Shown: positions 1-10,164 of the stretch, piece by piece
How the letters are laid out: each line of letters begins with the position of its first letter
How positions within the stretch are numbered: position 1 is the first letter of the stretch
Source: Streptomyces griseoviridis
GTDB lineage: Bacteria > Actinomycetota > Actinomycetes > Streptomycetales > Streptomycetaceae
Assembly: GCF_005222485.1 (NCBI RefSeq)
Contig: NZ_CP029078.1
Coordinates: 248,001-312,000, forward strand
Direction of reading: 5' to 3'
DNA: 64,000 nucleotides
Notes under the pieces: model-generated
Databases searched by the model: none
What the model saw: only the letters and a program-made list of their open reading frames with translations
Told to the model about the DNA's origin: nothing
Program-made: the position numbers and the translations under genes

Positions 1-1315
1 GGAGCGGGGGGTGGCCCCCGAGGCGGCCCGCGGCAACCTCGGCGCCGATCCCCTCGGCCACGAGGCACGCACCGGGCGGCCCTACGACGGGCCTCCGGTC
101 TCCGGGCTCGCGGCGCGGTGCGCCGGCGCCTACCCGGGGCTGCGGGCGCTGACCGTGGACGCGCTGCCGTACCACGAGGCGGGCGGCTCGGCGGCGCAGG
201 AACTGGGCTGCTCGCTGGCGACCGGGGTGGCCTATCTGCGGGAGCTGACCGAGGCCGGGCTGAGCGTCGAAGAGGCCTGCCGGCAGATCGAGTTCCGGTA
301 CGCGGCCACCGCCGACCAGTTCCTGACGATCGCCAAGCTGCGGGCGGCGCGGCGGCTGTGGGCGCGGGTCGCGGAGGTCTGCGGGGCGCCCCGGGCGGGT
401 GCCCAGCGGCAGCACGCGGTGACCTCGCCGGTGATGATGACGCGCCGCGACCCGTGGGTGAACATGCTGCGCACGACCGTCGCCGCCCTCGCGGCGGGGG
501 TGGGCGGGGCGGACGCCGTCACGGTGCTGCCCTTCGACGAGGAACTCGGCCTGCCGGACGCGTTCGCCCGGCGGATCGCCCGCAACACCTCCACCGTCCT
601 CATCGAGGAGTCGCATCTGTCCCGGGTGATCGACCCGGCGGGCGGCTCCTGGTACGTGGAACGCCTCACCGACGAACTCGCGCACGCCGGCTGGGAGTTC
701 TTCCAGACCGTGGAGCGGGCGGGCGGCCAGGCTGCCGCGTTGCGCTCCGGAGCGGTCGGCGACCGGCTCGCCGAGACCTGGGCGGTGCGCTCCGCGCGCC
801 TCGCCACCCGGCGCGAACCCGTCACCGGCGTCAGCGAGTTCCCGCACCTCGCCGAGAAACCCGTGGTCCGCGCGCCCGCCCCCGCACCGCCGGGCGGCGG
901 ACTGCCCCGGGTGCGCCGGGACGAGGCGTTCGAGGCGCTGCGGGCCCGCTCCGACGCCCATCTCGCCGCCACCGGCGCCCGTCCCCGCGTCCACCTCGCC
1001 GCGCTCGGCCCGGCCGCCGCGCACACCGCGCGGCTCACCTTCGCCTCGAACCTCTTCCAGGCGGGCGGCATCGAGCCCGTCACCGGGGGCGACTTCGCCG
1101 ACAGCGGCACCCCGGCCGTCTGCCTCTGTTCGAGCGACGCGCTCTACGAGGAGCGGGCCGAGGCGGTGGCGCGGGAGGTGCGGGCGGCCGGCGCCACGCA
1201 GGTGTTCCTCGCCGGCCGTCCGGGGACGTACGAAGGTGTCGACACCTACGTCTTCGCCGGGTGCGACGCCGTCGCCGTGCTCTCCGCCACGCTCGACCTC
1301 CTGGGAGTGTCCTGA
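1..1315 (+). CDS. mutA: Methylmalonyl-CoA mutase small (beta) subunit, 5' truncated by window edge
   Basis: This is the non-catalytic partner of the B12-dependent mutase that interconverts methylmalonyl-CoA and succinyl-CoA. The reading frame is open to the first base, and a GTG at 11 is probably internal because family members are roughly 600 residues and only about 437 are visible. The visible part carries the typical mutase barrel segments, for example [11 protein letters not shown] and [12 protein letters not shown]. Its C-terminal B12-like domain lacks the DxHxxG cobalamin motif, as expected for the small subunit. The stop overlaps the start of the large subunit by one base (TGATG), so the two are translationally coupled. 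The subunit assignment is firm; the true start lies outside the window. Confidence 0.95.
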   Translation, partial: ERGVAPEAARGNLGADPLGHEARTGRPYDGPPVSGLAARCAGAYPGLRALTVDALPYHEAGGSAAQELGCSLATGVAYLRELTEAGLSVEEACRQIEFRYAATADQFLTIAKLRAARRLWARVAEVCGAPRAGAQRQHAVTSPVMMTRRDPWVNMLRTTVAALAAGVGGADAVTVLPFDEELGLPDAFARRIARNTSTVLIEESHLSRVIDPAGGSWYVERLTDELAHAGWEFFQTVERAGGQAAALRSGAVGDRLAETWAVRSARLATRREPVTGVSEFPHLAEKPVVRAPAPAPPGGGLPRVRRDEAFEALRARSDAHLAATGARPRVHLAALGPAAAHTARLTFASNLFQAGGIEPVTGGDFADSGTPAVCLCSSDALYEERAEAVAREVRAAGATQVFLAGRPGTYEGVDTYVFAGCDAVAVLSATLDLLGVS

Positions 1316-3507
1316 TGACCGGCCCCTCTGTTCCCTCCGTCCCCGACTTCTCCGGGATCGAGCTGGGCACCCCGGCCCCGCACGCCGGTCCCGACGAGTG
1401 GCGCACGGCGCTGAAGAAGGCCACCGACGGGGACGAGCCGCTGTGGCACACCCCGGAGGGCATCACCGTCAAGCCGCTCTACACCGGGCAGGACCTGGAG
1501 GGGCTCGACTTCCTCGACACCTATCCGGGCATCGCCCCCTTCCTGCGCGGCCCGTACCCGACGATGTACGTCAACCAGCCCTGGACGATCCGGCAGTACG
1601 CGGGGTTCTCCACGGCCGAGGAGTCCAACGCGTTCTACCGCCGCAACCTCGCGGCCGGGCAGAAGGGCCTGTCGGTCGCCTTCGACCTGCCCACCCACCG
1701 CGGCTACGACAGCGACCACCCGCGGGTGACGGGTGACGTCGGCATGGCGGGCGTGGCGATCGACTCGATCTACGACATGCGGCAGCTCTTCGACGGCATC
1801 CCGCTGGACCGGATGACCGTGTCGATGACGATGAACGGCGCGGTGCTGCCGGTCCTCGCGCTGTACATCGTGGCCGCCGAGGAGCAGGGCGTGCCGCCCG
1901 AGAAGCTGGCCGGGACCATCCAGAACGACATCCTCAAGGAGTTCATGGTCCGCAACACCTACATCTACCCGCCGAAGCCGTCGATGCGGATCATCTCCGA
2001 CATCTTCGCCTTCACCTCGCGGCGCATGCCCCGCTACAACTCCATCTCGATCTCCGGGTACCACATCCAGGAGGCGGGGGCGACGGCCGACCTGGAGCTG
2101 GCGTACACGCTCGCGGACGGGGTGGAGTACATCAGGGCGGGCCGGGACGCGGGGCTCGACGTGGACGCCTTCGCGCCCCGGCTGTCGTTCTTCTGGGCGA
2201 TCGGCATGAACTTCTTCATGGAGATCGCCAAGTTGCGGGCGGCCCGGCTGCTGTGGGCCAAGCTGGTACGGCAGTTCGACCCCAAGAACGCCAAGTCCCT
2301 GTCCCTGCGCACCCATTCGCAGACGTCGGGCTGGTCGCTGACCGCGCAGGACGTCTTCAACAACGTCACCAGGACCTGTGTGGAGGCGATGGCGGCGACC
2401 CAGGGGCACACCCAGTCGCTGCACACCAACGCCCTCGACGAGGCGCTCGCGCTGCCCACCGACTTCTCCGCGCGCATCGCCCGCAACACCCAGCTGCTGA
2501 TCCAGCAGGAGTCGGGCACGACCCGGGTCATCGACCCGTGGGGCGGCAGCGCGTACGTCGAGCGGCTCACCTACGACCTCGCCCGCCGGGCCTGGCAGCA
2601 CATCCAGGAGGTCGAGCAGGCCGGCGGCATGGCGCAGGCCATCGACGCGGGCATCCCCAAGCTGCGGGTCGAGGAGGCGGCGGCCAGGACGCAGGCCCGC
2701 ATCGACTCGGGGCGCCAGCAGGTGATCGGCGTCAACAAGTACCGGGTGGACAGCGACGAGCAGATCGACGTGCTGAAGGTCGACAACTCCTCGGTGCGCA
2801 CCCAGCAGATCGAGAAGCTGCGGCGACTGCGCGAGGAGCGGGACGAGCGGGCCTGCCGGGACGCGCTGGACGCGCTGACCCGGGCCGCCGCGGGCGAGGG
2901 CAACCTGCTGGAGCTGGCCGTGGACGCGGCCCGCGCGATGGCCACCGTCGGGGAGATCTCCGACGCGCTGGAGAAGGTGTACGGGCGGCACGCCAGCCAG
3001 ATCCGTACGATCTCCGGTGTGTACCGCACCGAAGCAGGCGACTCCCCGGCCGTGGAGCGCACCCGTTCCCTGGTGGACGCGTTCGAGGAGGCGGAGGGCC
3101 GCCGTCCGCGCATCCTGGTCGCGAAGATGGGCCAGGACGGCCACGACCGCGGCCAGAAGGTGATCGCCACCGCCTTCGCCGACCTCGGCTTCGACGTCGA
3201 CGTCGGCCCGCTGTTCCAGACCCCGGCCGAGGTGGCCCGGCAGGCCGTCGAGGCGGACGTGCACGTCATCGGGGTGTCCTCCCTGGCGGCCGGGCACCTC
3301 ACCCTGGTGCCGGCGCTGCGCGACCGGCTCGCCGAGGAAGGACGCGAGGACATCATGATCGTGGTCGGCGGGGTGATCCCGCCGCAGGACGTGGCCACGC
3401 TCCTGGAGATGGGCGCGGCGGCCGTGTTCCCGCCCGGCACGGTCATCCCGGACGCGGCCCACGACCTGGTGGAGCGTCTGTCGGCCGGCCTCGGCCACGA
3501 CCTCTGA
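1315..3507 (+). CDS. mutB: Methylmalonyl-CoA mutase large (alpha) subunit
   Basis: This is the catalytic, adenosylcobalamin-binding subunit (730 aa). The substrate-binding barrel fills about residues 30-560. The C-terminal B12 domain (about 590-725) has the base-off motif GQDGHDRG, with the cobalt-ligating histidine at His610 and downstream SSLAAGH and VVGGVIPP segments. The ATG at 1315 overlaps the mutA stop and gives the usual family length; the same frame stays open upstream, but that part is only the shadow of mutA. The product supplies or drains methylmalonyl-CoA, which feeds propionate metabolism and polyketide extender supply. It is followed by its chaperone gene only five bases downstream. 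Confidence 0.97.
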   Translation: MTGPSVPSVPDFSGIELGTPAPHAGPDEWRTALKKATDGDEPLWHTPEGITVKPLYTGQDLEGLDFLDTYPGIAPFLRGPYPTMYVNQPWTIRQYAGFSTAEESNAFYRRNLAAGQKGLSVAFDLPTHRGYDSDHPRVTGDVGMAGVAIDSIYDMRQLFDGIPLDRMTVSMTMNGAVLPVLALYIVAAEEQGVPPEKLAGTIQNDILKEFMVRNTYIYPPKPSMRIISDIFAFTSRRMPRYNSISISGYHIQEAGATADLELAYTLADGVEYIRAGRDAGLDVDAFAPRLSFFWAIGMNFFMEIAKLRAARLLWAKLVRQFDPKNAKSLSLRTHSQTSGWSLTAQDVFNNVTRTCVEAMAATQGHTQSLHTNALDEALALPTDFSARIARNTQLLIQQESGTTRVIDPWGGSAYVERLTYDLARRAWQHIQEVEQAGGMAQAIDAGIPKLRVEEAAARTQARIDSGRQQVIGVNKYRVDSDEQIDVLKVDNSSVRTQQIEKLRRLREERDERACRDALDALTRAAAGEGNLLELAVDAARAMATVGEISDALEKVYGRHASQIRTISGVYRTEAGDSPAVERTRSLVDAFEEAEGRRPRILVAKMGQDGHDRGQKVIATAFADLGFDVDVGPLFQTPAEVARQAVEADVHVIGVSSLAAGHLTLVPALRDRLAEEGREDIMIVVGGVIPPQDVATLLEMGAAAVFPPGTVIPDAAHDLVERLSAGLGHDL

Positions 3508-3512
3508 GCCCC

Positions 3513-4559
3513 ATGGCAGCGATCGATCTCGAGACGTATGTGAAGGGTGTCCTCGACGGCAAGCGGGCGATCATCGCCCGCGCCATCACGCTCGTCGAGT
3601 CCACCCGTCCCCAACACCGAGCGCTGGCGCAGGAGTTGCTGACGGCGCTGCTGCCGCACAGCGGCCGGTCGCGGCGGATCGGTGTCAGCGGCGTGCCCGG
3701 CGTGGGCAAGTCGACGTTCATCGACGCCTTCGGCACCCGGCTGACCGGGCTCGGCCACCGGGTGGCCGTCCTCGCCGTCGACCCGTCCTCCACCAGGACC
3801 GGCGGCTCGATCCTCGGCGACAAGACACGGATGGAGCGGCTCGCCGTCGATCCCGCGGCCTTCGTCCGCCCCTCCCCCACCGCGGGCACGCTGGGCGGGG
3901 TGGCGAAGGCGACCCGCGAGTCGATCGTGGTGATGGAGGCGGCGGGCTACGACGTGATCCTGGTGGAGACGGTCGGGGTGGGCCAGTCGGAGACGGCCGT
4001 CGCGGGCATGGTCGACTCCTTCCTGCTGCTGACCCTCGCCCGCACCGGCGATCAGCTCCAGGGCATCAAGAAGGGCGTCCTGGAGCTGGCCGACGTGATC
4101 GCCGTCAACAAGGCGGACGGCCCGCACGAGCGGGACGCGCAGCTGGCCGCGCGGGAGCTGGCGGGCGCGCTGCGGCTGATGCACGGCAAGGACGCGTTCT
4201 GGACGCCGCCGGTGCTCAGTTGCAGCGCGCGGGAGTCGACCGGTCTCGAAACGGTCTGGGAACGCCTGGAGCAGCACCGCGCCCTGCTGGACTCCACCGG
4301 CCGTCTCGCCGCCAAACGCCGTGACCAGCAGGTCGACTGGACCTGGACGATGGTCCACGACGAGCTGCTCGGCCGGCTGCGCCGCGACCCGGCGGTGCGG
4401 GCGCTCGCCCCTGCCCTCGAACAGCGGGTGCGGGAGGGCGAGTTGACGGCGACGCTGGCCGCCGAGCGGATTCTTGGCGCCTTCGCGGAGGGCCGCGGGA
4501 AGGGGCGCGAGGAAGCACTCGGGGAGGGCGGCGGGGAGGGGGCACCGGCCGGGGGGTAG
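3513..4559 (+). CDS. meaB: MeaB/ArgK-type G3E GTPase, methylmalonyl-CoA mutase chaperone
   Basis: The product (348 aa) is a P-loop GTPase of the MeaB family that gates cobalamin loading and protects methylmalonyl-CoA mutase from inactivation. The Walker A motif GVPGVGKST spans residues 60-68, DPSS follows in the switch region, ETVGVGQSE is the family's switch II segment, and NKAD is the guanine-specificity motif. The ATG at 3513 lies five bases after the mutB stop, so this is the third gene of one operon. The Gly/Glu-rich last 30 residues are a low-complexity tail that varies in this family. The older name ArgK (lysine/arginine/ornithine transport kinase) is a misnomer for this group. Confidence 0.95.
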   Translation: MAAIDLETYVKGVLDGKRAIIARAITLVESTRPQHRALAQELLTALLPHSGRSRRIGVSGVPGVGKSTFIDAFGTRLTGLGHRVAVLAVDPSSTRTGGSILGDKTRMERLAVDPAAFVRPSPTAGTLGGVAKATRESIVVMEAAGYDVILVETVGVGQSETAVAGMVDSFLLLTLARTGDQLQGIKKGVLELADVIAVNKADGPHERDAQLAARELAGALRLMHGKDAFWTPPVLSCSARESTGLETVWERLEQHRALLDSTGRLAAKRRDQQVDWTWTMVHDELLGRLRRDPAVRALAPALEQRVREGELTATLAAERILGAFAEGRGKGREEALGEGGGEGAPAGG

Positions 4560-4608
4560 TCACACCTGTGGGGGCGGCGACCTCGACGGCAGCAGGGAGA
4601 ACCACGCC

Positions 4609-5811
4609 ATGGCGGCAGACGACGTGACCAGATGCCCCTTCGACTTCAGCGAGGGTCTGGAGTTCGATCCCTCGCTCGCGGAGCTGATGGCCCGGGGCTC
4701 CCCCACCCGGATCGCGCTGCCGTACGGCGACGCCGACGCCTGGCTGGTGACCGGGTTCGAGCAGGTCCGCCGGGTGACGGTCGACCCGCGGTTCAGCCGG
4801 GCCGCGATCGTGGGCGCGGACTTCCCCCGGATGACCCCGAGGCCCATCGTCTCCCCCGAGTCGATCAACGTGGTGGACCCGCCGCGCAGCAGCCGGCTGC
4901 GGCGGCTGGCGGCGCAGGCGTTCACGCAGCACCATGCGGACCGGATGCGCGCGCGGATCACGCGGCTCGCGGACGGCCTCCTGGAGGAGATGGCCGCGCA
5001 GGGGCCGCCCGCCGACCTGGTGCGCCACCTCGCCGACCGGCTGCCCGAGCAGACCGTCTTCGACCTGCTCGGCATCCCCCGCGCCGACTGGCCCCTCACC
5101 CAGCACCGTCTGCACCTGCTGCTGGGCACCGGCGCGGGCGGCGGTGAGCGGGCCGCGTCCGCCAAGTCCGCGTTGCGGGCCTACTTCCTCGACCTGGTGC
5201 GACGGCGGCGGCAGGTGCCGGGGGACGACCTGATCAGCGCGCTAGCCGCGGCCGAGGACGGCACGGACACCCTCGACGACCAGGAACTGGCCGTCATGGC
5301 GCTGACCTTGACGCTCAGCGGGGTGGACACCGCCACCTGCCAGATCAGCAACATCGCCTACGTCCTGCTGACCCGCCCCGAGCTCGCGGACGAGCTGCGC
5401 GGCGGCCGGCGGAGCCTCCCGGACGTCCTGCACGAGCTGCTGCGGGTGATCCCCTTCCGCAAGGGCGTCGGCATTCCCCGGGTGGCGCTCGAGGACGTGG
5501 TGCTGGACGGGGTGCGGATCCGCGCGGGCGAGTACGTGCACGTCTCGTACCTGGCGGCGAACCGCGACCCGGCGCGCTATCCGCGCCCGCACGACCTGGA
5601 CCCGGACCGGCCCGCCGTCCCGCACATGACCTTCGGCTGGGGCGGCCACCGCTGCGTGGCCGTGCCGCTGGCCCTGACGGAGCTGGAGGTGGCGATCGGC
5701 GGGCTCCTCGCCCGCTTCCCCGGGCTGCGCCTCGCGGTCCCGGCACGGGAGCTGCGCTGGGACACGGAGACGATCCGCCGCTTCCCGGTCGCGCTGCCGG
5801 TCGCCTGGTAG
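4609..5811 (+). CDS. Cytochrome P450 with atypical heme-loop
   Basis: A soluble bacterial P450 of 400 aa. The ATG at 4609 is preceded by AGGGAG at 4594-4599, and the frame upstream of it is shadow of meaB. The I-helix oxygen-activation motif reads SGVDTATC. The K-helix ExxR is ELLR. The heme-loop is FGWGGHRCVAV with the axial Cys at 349. The Gly normally found two residues after the Cys is Ala here, and the usual AR after the loop is AL. The gene sits 49 bp after meaB in the same direction, so read-through from the mutase operon is possible, but no functional link is evident. The substrate cannot be predicted. Confidence 0.9.
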   Translation: MAADDVTRCPFDFSEGLEFDPSLAELMARGSPTRIALPYGDADAWLVTGFEQVRRVTVDPRFSRAAIVGADFPRMTPRPIVSPESINVVDPPRSSRLRRLAAQAFTQHHADRMRARITRLADGLLEEMAAQGPPADLVRHLADRLPEQTVFDLLGIPRADWPLTQHRLHLLLGTGAGGGERAASAKSALRAYFLDLVRRRRQVPGDDLISALAAAEDGTDTLDDQELAVMALTLTLSGVDTATCQISNIAYVLLTRPELADELRGGRRSLPDVLHELLRVIPFRKGVGIPRVALEDVVLDGVRIRAGEYVHVSYLAANRDPARYPRPHDLDPDRPAVPHMTFGWGGHRCVAVPLALTELEVAIGGLLARFPGLRLAVPARELRWDTETIRRFPVALPVAW

Positions 5812-5823
5812 AGCCCCGCACCG

Positions 5824-5851
5824 GGGCCGGCGGTTCCGGCGCCGCCGGCCC
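5824..5851 (+). terminator. GC-rich hairpin after the P450 gene
   Basis: A perfect 10-bp inverted repeat (5824-5833 with 5842-5851) and an 8-base loop lie 12 bases after the P450 stop. There is no T-tract, which is common for Streptomyces terminators. It would separate the mutase/P450 unit from the sugar locus. Confidence 0.55.
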
Positions 5852-5924
5852 TCTCACCCCGGCCACCCCCTTGACCACAGCGGCCACGCTCCTTAAAGTC
5901 CTCGCACCTCACGAGGTACATCGA

Positions 5925-5939
5925 TTAACCAATCGTTAA
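5925..5939. promoter_or_regulatory. Candidate LacI-family operator
   Basis: The 15-bp sequence TTAACCAATCGTTAA is a perfect inverted repeat (TTAAC, five-base spacer, GTTAA) in an unusually AT-rich pocket just upstream of the binding-protein gene. A looser repeat AACCAA/TTGGTT overlaps it (5928-5949). The LacI-type regulator encoded at 9074-10117 in the same locus is the natural candidate to bind here; this is an inference from position and symmetry. Confidence 0.5.
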
Positions 5940-5962
5940 CCGCTTGGTTGGAGACCACCGCT

Positions 5963-7252
5963 GTGCGCTCATCGCTGACCCGGCGCGGCCTGCTCGCCGC
6001 CGGCTCCGGTCTGGTCGCGGCCGCCGCCGTGCCCGCCCTGTCCGGCTGTTCGTCGTTGGCCGCGGCGGACTCGGATCCGGAGACCCTCGTCATCCATACG
6101 CAGCTCGGCACCACCGCGCCCGGCTCGCCCACCTATCTGGCCGCCCTCGACCGGTTCCGCGAGGAGAACCCGGGCCTCGGCGTGAAGAACCTCATCAACG
6201 GCGACGACCTCGGCCAGGTCTACGAGACCTCCCGGCTGGCCCGCAAGGAAGCCGACGTCGTGATGGTCAACCTCTACGACAAGACGCTGGCCTGGACGGA
6301 CGTCGACGCCACCGTCGACGTGCGCGGCTACCTCGACGACTGGGGGCTGCGCGAGCGGGTGCTGCCCGCCGCGCTGTCCGCGTGGACGGACGACCGGGAC
6401 AGGCTGCGCGCCTTCCCCTACTTCGCGACCAACTGGCCGGTCGCCTACAACCGGACCCTGCTCGACCGGGCGGGCGTCGACGCGATCCCCACCACGGGGG
6501 ACGAACTCATCGCCGCCGCGCGGAAGCTGCGCGCCAAGGGCATCGCGCCGGTGACCGTCGGCGGCAACGACTGGACCGGGCAGAAGCTGCTGGCGCAGAT
6601 CATCCAGACCTTCCTGACCCAGGAGGAGGCCAGGCACGCCTACACCACGGGCGACTTCGGCAGCAGGGGCGCCCGCGCGGGCATCGAGTACTTCACGACC
6701 CTGCGGGACGCGGGCGTCTTCGCCGACAAGGCGCAGGGGCTGACGTCCGACTCGATGACCACGCAGTTCAACACCCAGGCCGCGGCGGTGCAGTCGGCGA
6801 TGTCGTCGGCGCTGGCGAAGATCCCCGCGGACGTGGTCCGCCACACCGAGGTGGGCGGCTGGCCGGTGGCCGAGGGGGCGGCGCACAGCCGGCCCACCGT
6901 GATCAGGGCGTTCACCCTGATCGGGTTCTGGATCAGCCCGAACGGCGTCCGCAAGATCGAGCACGTCGAGAAGTTCCTGCGCTTCATGTACCGGCCGGAC
7001 ACGGTGGCACGCTTCGTGACGGAGGCCGGCCGGGACATGGCGCTGCGCACGGACACCGTCAGCACCGGCTTCCCGCTGGTGGCGGCGGCGCAGCGGCTCG
7101 GTTCCGACGTCAGCCAGGTGCTGCTGCCCGACGTGTACGTGCCGCCGTCCGCCACCCAGCCGCTGATCACCGCGACCAGCACCTCGTTCACCCGCGGGAC
7201 GAGCCCGGCCCGGGTGCGGGCCGCGCTCGAGTCCGCGTACCGGTCCGCATGA
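5963..7252 (+). CDS. Extracellular sugar-binding lipoprotein of an ABC importer
   Basis: This family-1 solute-binding protein (429 aa) captures an oligosaccharide outside the membrane. The N-terminus has a twin-arginine type signal (LTRRGLLAAG), a hydrophobic stretch and a lipobox LSGC, so it should be Tat-exported and lipid-anchored. The GTG at 5963 is chosen because GGAG at 5950-5953 is well placed; a TTG at 5948 would add five residues but has no ribosome-binding site. Two permease genes follow in the same direction, making a MalE-F-G-type set, with a LacI regulator and glycosidases behind. The preceding AT-rich region carries a probable operator. The exact sugar is not visible from sequence; the hydrolases suggest a beta-linked glucan or related glycan. 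Confidence 0.9.
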   Translation: MRSSLTRRGLLAAGSGLVAAAAVPALSGCSSLAAADSDPETLVIHTQLGTTAPGSPTYLAALDRFREENPGLGVKNLINGDDLGQVYETSRLARKEADVVMVNLYDKTLAWTDVDATVDVRGYLDDWGLRERVLPAALSAWTDDRDRLRAFPYFATNWPVAYNRTLLDRAGVDAIPTTGDELIAAARKLRAKGIAPVTVGGNDWTGQKLLAQIIQTFLTQEEARHAYTTGDFGSRGARAGIEYFTTLRDAGVFADKAQGLTSDSMTTQFNTQAAAVQSAMSSALAKIPADVVRHTEVGGWPVAEGAAHSRPTVIRAFTLIGFWISPNGVRKIEHVEKFLRFMYRPDTVARFVTEAGRDMALRTDTVSTGFPLVAAAQRLGSDVSQVLLPDVYVPPSATQPLITATSTSFTRGTSPARVRAALESAYRSA

Positions 7253-7298
7253 GCCGGCCCGCCCCCGCTTCCGCCGACCCGACTCCGGGAGTCACCGC

Positions 7299-8237
7299 AT
7301 GACGACGCTGACGACGACACCGGACGGCACCGCGGCCCGCCGGCCCGTCCCGCCCACCGCTCCCGCCGCGCGCCGCTCGCCCCGGCAGGGCGGCACCGTG
7401 CTGGCGGTGCCCGCGCTGGTCTGGTACCTGGTCTTCATGGTCGGGCCGATGATCGCCATCTTCGTGATCGCGGCGCTGCGCTGGCCCGGGATGCTCCAGC
7501 CGGTCTCGTTCGCCGGGTTCGGCAACGTCCGCACCGTCCTCGACGACCCGGTGTTCTGGGACGCCGTCGCCAACACCGCCGTCCAACTGGCCGTCGCCCT
7601 GCCGGTGATGGTCGTCTGCGCGTACATGCTGGGCTACTACGTGGCCCAACGGCCGCCGGGGCACCGGGTGATCCGCTATCTGCTGTTCATACCCGGGCTC
7701 ATCTCGACGCCCGCGAAGGCGATGGTGTTCTACGCGGCCCTGTCGCCCGACGGACTGGTCAACGGGGCTCTGCAGGGCGTGGGGTTGGGGTCGCTGACCG
7801 ATGCCTGGCTGGCGTCCCCCTCGACCGCGCTCGCGTGTCTGATCGCCCTGGACGTGTGGAGCGGCATCGGCTTCACCGCCGTCCTCTTCGCGGCCCGGCT
7901 GGGCAGCGTGCCGGGTGAGCTGGGCGAGGCGGCCCAGCTGGACGGGGCGGGGCACTGGCGGACCATGTGGACGGTGCACTTCCCGGTGATCAGGGACTAC
8001 GTGGGTGTCGTGACGATGCTCCAGTTCCTGTGGACGCTGTTCGGGTCCGCGCAGCACGTGCTGCTGCTGACGCAGGGCGGTCCTGGGACGTCGTCGACGA
8101 CGCTGTCGTTCCTCGTCTACCAGAAGGCGTTCATCGCCGCCGATCTCGGCTACAGCCAGACCGTCGGGGTGTTCCTCTTCCTGACCGGGCTCGTCGGTCT
8201 GCTCGCCATCCGCCGCGTCTTCCGCCAGACCTACTGA
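7299..8237 (+). CDS. ABC sugar transporter permease, MalF type
   Basis: A membrane permease of 312 aa with about six transmembrane helices. The EAA loop that docks the ATPase reads EAAQLDGAGHWRTMWTVHFP near residue 210. The N-terminal 25 residues are polar and cytoplasmic. The ATG at 7299 has a GGGAG ribosome-binding site about 8 bases upstream and lies 46 bp after the binding-protein gene. It is the first of the permease pair. No cognate ATPase gene occurs in the locus; Streptomyces importers of this type often share one multitask ATPase (MsiK) encoded elsewhere. Confidence 0.92.
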   Translation: MTTLTTTPDGTAARRPVPPTAPAARRSPRQGGTVLAVPALVWYLVFMVGPMIAIFVIAALRWPGMLQPVSFAGFGNVRTVLDDPVFWDAVANTAVQLAVALPVMVVCAYMLGYYVAQRPPGHRVIRYLLFIPGLISTPAKAMVFYAALSPDGLVNGALQGVGLGSLTDAWLASPSTALACLIALDVWSGIGFTAVLFAARLGSVPGELGEAAQLDGAGHWRTMWTVHFPVIRDYVGVVTMLQFLWTLFGSAQHVLLLTQGGPGTSSTTLSFLVYQKAFIAADLGYSQTVGVFLFLTGLVGLLAIRRVFRQTY

Positions 8238-8249
8238 TCGGATCCCACC

Positions 8250-9077
8250 ATGAAGCTCGGCAAGCGGTGGCTCCCGGCGCACGTCCTGGTGTGGACGTAC
8301 GCGGTGCTGCTCGTCGTCCCCCTCTACTATTTCCTCGCGTCGGCGTTCAAGAGCAACGACGAGATCTTCGACCGGCCGTTCGCGCCGCCCGCCTCGCTCG
8401 GGCTGGGCAACTTCCGAACCGCCTTCGACAGCGCCGACCTGGGGCTCGCGGTCGTCAACTCCGGTCTGGTGACGGTGTTCTCGCTGGCGCTGACGCTGCT
8501 GCTCGCGATACCCGCCGCGTTCGCGCTGGCCCGGTCGACGGGCCGGGTGGCGGGGGTGATCGAGAAGGTGTTCTCGCTGGGGTTCCTGATCCCCACCTTC
8601 GCCGCGCTGTTCCCCACGTTCCTGCTGGCGGCGGCCACCGGCCTGTTCCACACCCGGACGTTCATGGTGCTGTTCCTGCCGGCGACGGCGCTGCCGCTGT
8701 CGGTGGTGATCCTGGTGCAGTTCATGCGGACCGTGCCGGCCGAGATGGAGGAGGCCGCGCGGCTCGACGGGGCGTCGACGTTCGCCGTGCTGCGGCACAT
8801 CTACGCGCCGATGTGCCTGCCGGGCATCGCGACCGTGCTGCTGCTGAACTTCCTGACGTTCTGGAACGAGTACCTGTACTCGCTGGTCATCATCGGCCCC
8901 GACCCGGCGCAGCGCACGGTGCAGGTGGCGCTGCCGACCCTGAAGTCGATCACCGGCACGGACTACGGCGTGCTGACGGCGGGCACGGTGCTGACCCTGG
9001 TGCCGGTGTGGGTGGTCTACACCGTGCTCCAGAAGCGGATGCAGCGGGCCCTGGTCAGCGGCGCGGTGAAGATGTGA
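8250..9077 (+). CDS. ABC sugar transporter permease, MalG type
   Basis: The second membrane permease of the importer (275 aa). It has six hydrophobic segments and an EAA loop (EAARLDGASTFAVLRHIYAP, around residue 170). It begins 12 bases after the first permease and its stop overlaps the GTG start of the regulator gene (GTGA at 9074-9077), so transporter and regulator are co-transcribed and translationally coupled. The pairing with the preceding MalF-type protein and the binding protein is clear; the sugar is not. Confidence 0.92.
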   Translation: MKLGKRWLPAHVLVWTYAVLLVVPLYYFLASAFKSNDEIFDRPFAPPASLGLGNFRTAFDSADLGLAVVNSGLVTVFSLALTLLLAIPAAFALARSTGRVAGVIEKVFSLGFLIPTFAALFPTFLLAAATGLFHTRTFMVLFLPATALPLSVVILVQFMRTVPAEMEEAARLDGASTFAVLRHIYAPMCLPGIATVLLLNFLTFWNEYLYSLVIIGPDPAQRTVQVALPTLKSITGTDYGVLTAGTVLTLVPVWVVYTVLQKRMQRALVSGAVKM

Positions 9078-10117
9078 GCGCGCCCACCGAGCGGGCGGGG
9101 CGCCGCCCCACCATCAAGGCGGTCGCCGCGGCGGCGGGGGTGTCGACGGCCGCCGTCTCGCAGGCCTTCAACCAGAAGGGCCGGCTGTCCGAGGCGACCC
9201 GCCGCCGCATCCTCGACGCGGCCTCCGACCTCGGCTGGTCCCCCAGCGCGCCCGCCGCCGCCCTGCGCAACGCCCGCACCCGCAGCCTGGCCCTCGTGGT
9301 GCGCCGCCCGACCGATGTGCTGGGCGCCGACCCGCACTTCAGCGAGCTGATCACCGGCATCGAGGGCGAACTCGCGCCGCGCGGCTACGGGTTGCTGCTG
9401 CACCTGGTGACGGGCCCGCGCGAGGAGAACGCGCTGTACGAGCGGCTCGCCGCCGAGGGCCGGGTGGACGGCGCGGTGCTGACCGACGCCCGCGACGACG
9501 ACGCGCGTCCGGCGCTGCTGGCGCGGCTCGGGCTGCCCGCGGTGCTGCTCGGCTCCCCGGACGACACCGCCGTCGTCCCCCGGGTCGGCCTCGGTGACCA
9601 GGGCGCGGGGGTCGCGGAGGCCGTCGCGCATCTGCTGCGGCTCGGGCACCGGCGGGTCGCGTACGTGGCCGGGCCCGTGGAGTTGCAGCACACCCGGCTG
9701 CGCAGGGCCGCCTTCGAGGAGGCGCTGCGGGCGGACGGGCTGCGGCCGTTCGCGGTGCTGCACACCGACTTCAGCGAGCGGATGGCGGTCGGCGCCACCG
9801 AGGCGCTGCTCGACGCGGCGGACCGGCCGACCGCCGTGGTCTACGCCAACGACTCGATGGCCGTCTGCGGGATCGGCACCGCGCAGCGGGCCGGGCTCGG
9901 TGTCCCCCGGGACATGTCCGTGGTCGGCTACGACGATCTGCCGCTGGGCAGGTGGCTGCATCCGCGGCTGACCACCGTCGACCAACGGGTGCAGCAGGTC
10001 GGCGCGGCGGCGGCCCGGCTGCTGCTCTCGCTGTGCGGCGAGGAGGTCGAGGAGACCCCGCTGACCGGACGGCCGCGGCTGGTCGTGCGCGAGTCCACGG
10101 GTCCGGCGCCCGGCTGA
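9074..10117 (+). CDS. LacI-family transcriptional regulator
   Basis: This regulator (347 aa) has an N-terminal LacI helix-turn-helix (TIKAVAAAAGVSTAAVSQAF, about residues 14-33), a hinge helix region around residue 60, and a periplasmic-binding-protein-like effector domain to the C-terminus. The GTG at 9074 overlaps the permease stop. It lies inside the sugar transport and hydrolase operon, so it most likely represses that operon until the transported sugar binds; the palindrome at 5925-5939 is the best candidate operator. The frame is open much further upstream, but that is a shadow of the permease genes. Confidence 0.92.
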   Translation: MSAPTERAGRRPTIKAVAAAAGVSTAAVSQAFNQKGRLSEATRRRILDAASDLGWSPSAPAAALRNARTRSLALVVRRPTDVLGADPHFSELITGIEGELAPRGYGLLLHLVTGPREENALYERLAAEGRVDGAVLTDARDDDARPALLARLGLPAVLLGSPDDTAVVPRVGLGDQGAGVAEAVAHLLRLGHRRVAYVAGPVELQHTRLRRAAFEEALRADGLRPFAVLHTDFSERMAVGATEALLDAADRPTAVVYANDSMAVCGIGTAQRAGLGVPRDMSVVGYDDLPLGRWLHPRLTTVDQRVQQVGAAAARLLLSLCGEEVEETPLTGRPRLVVRESTGPAPG

Positions 10118-10164
10118 CCCTCGTACGGGTTCCCGTCGCACCGGGTACTCCCGGTGCTCCGGAG

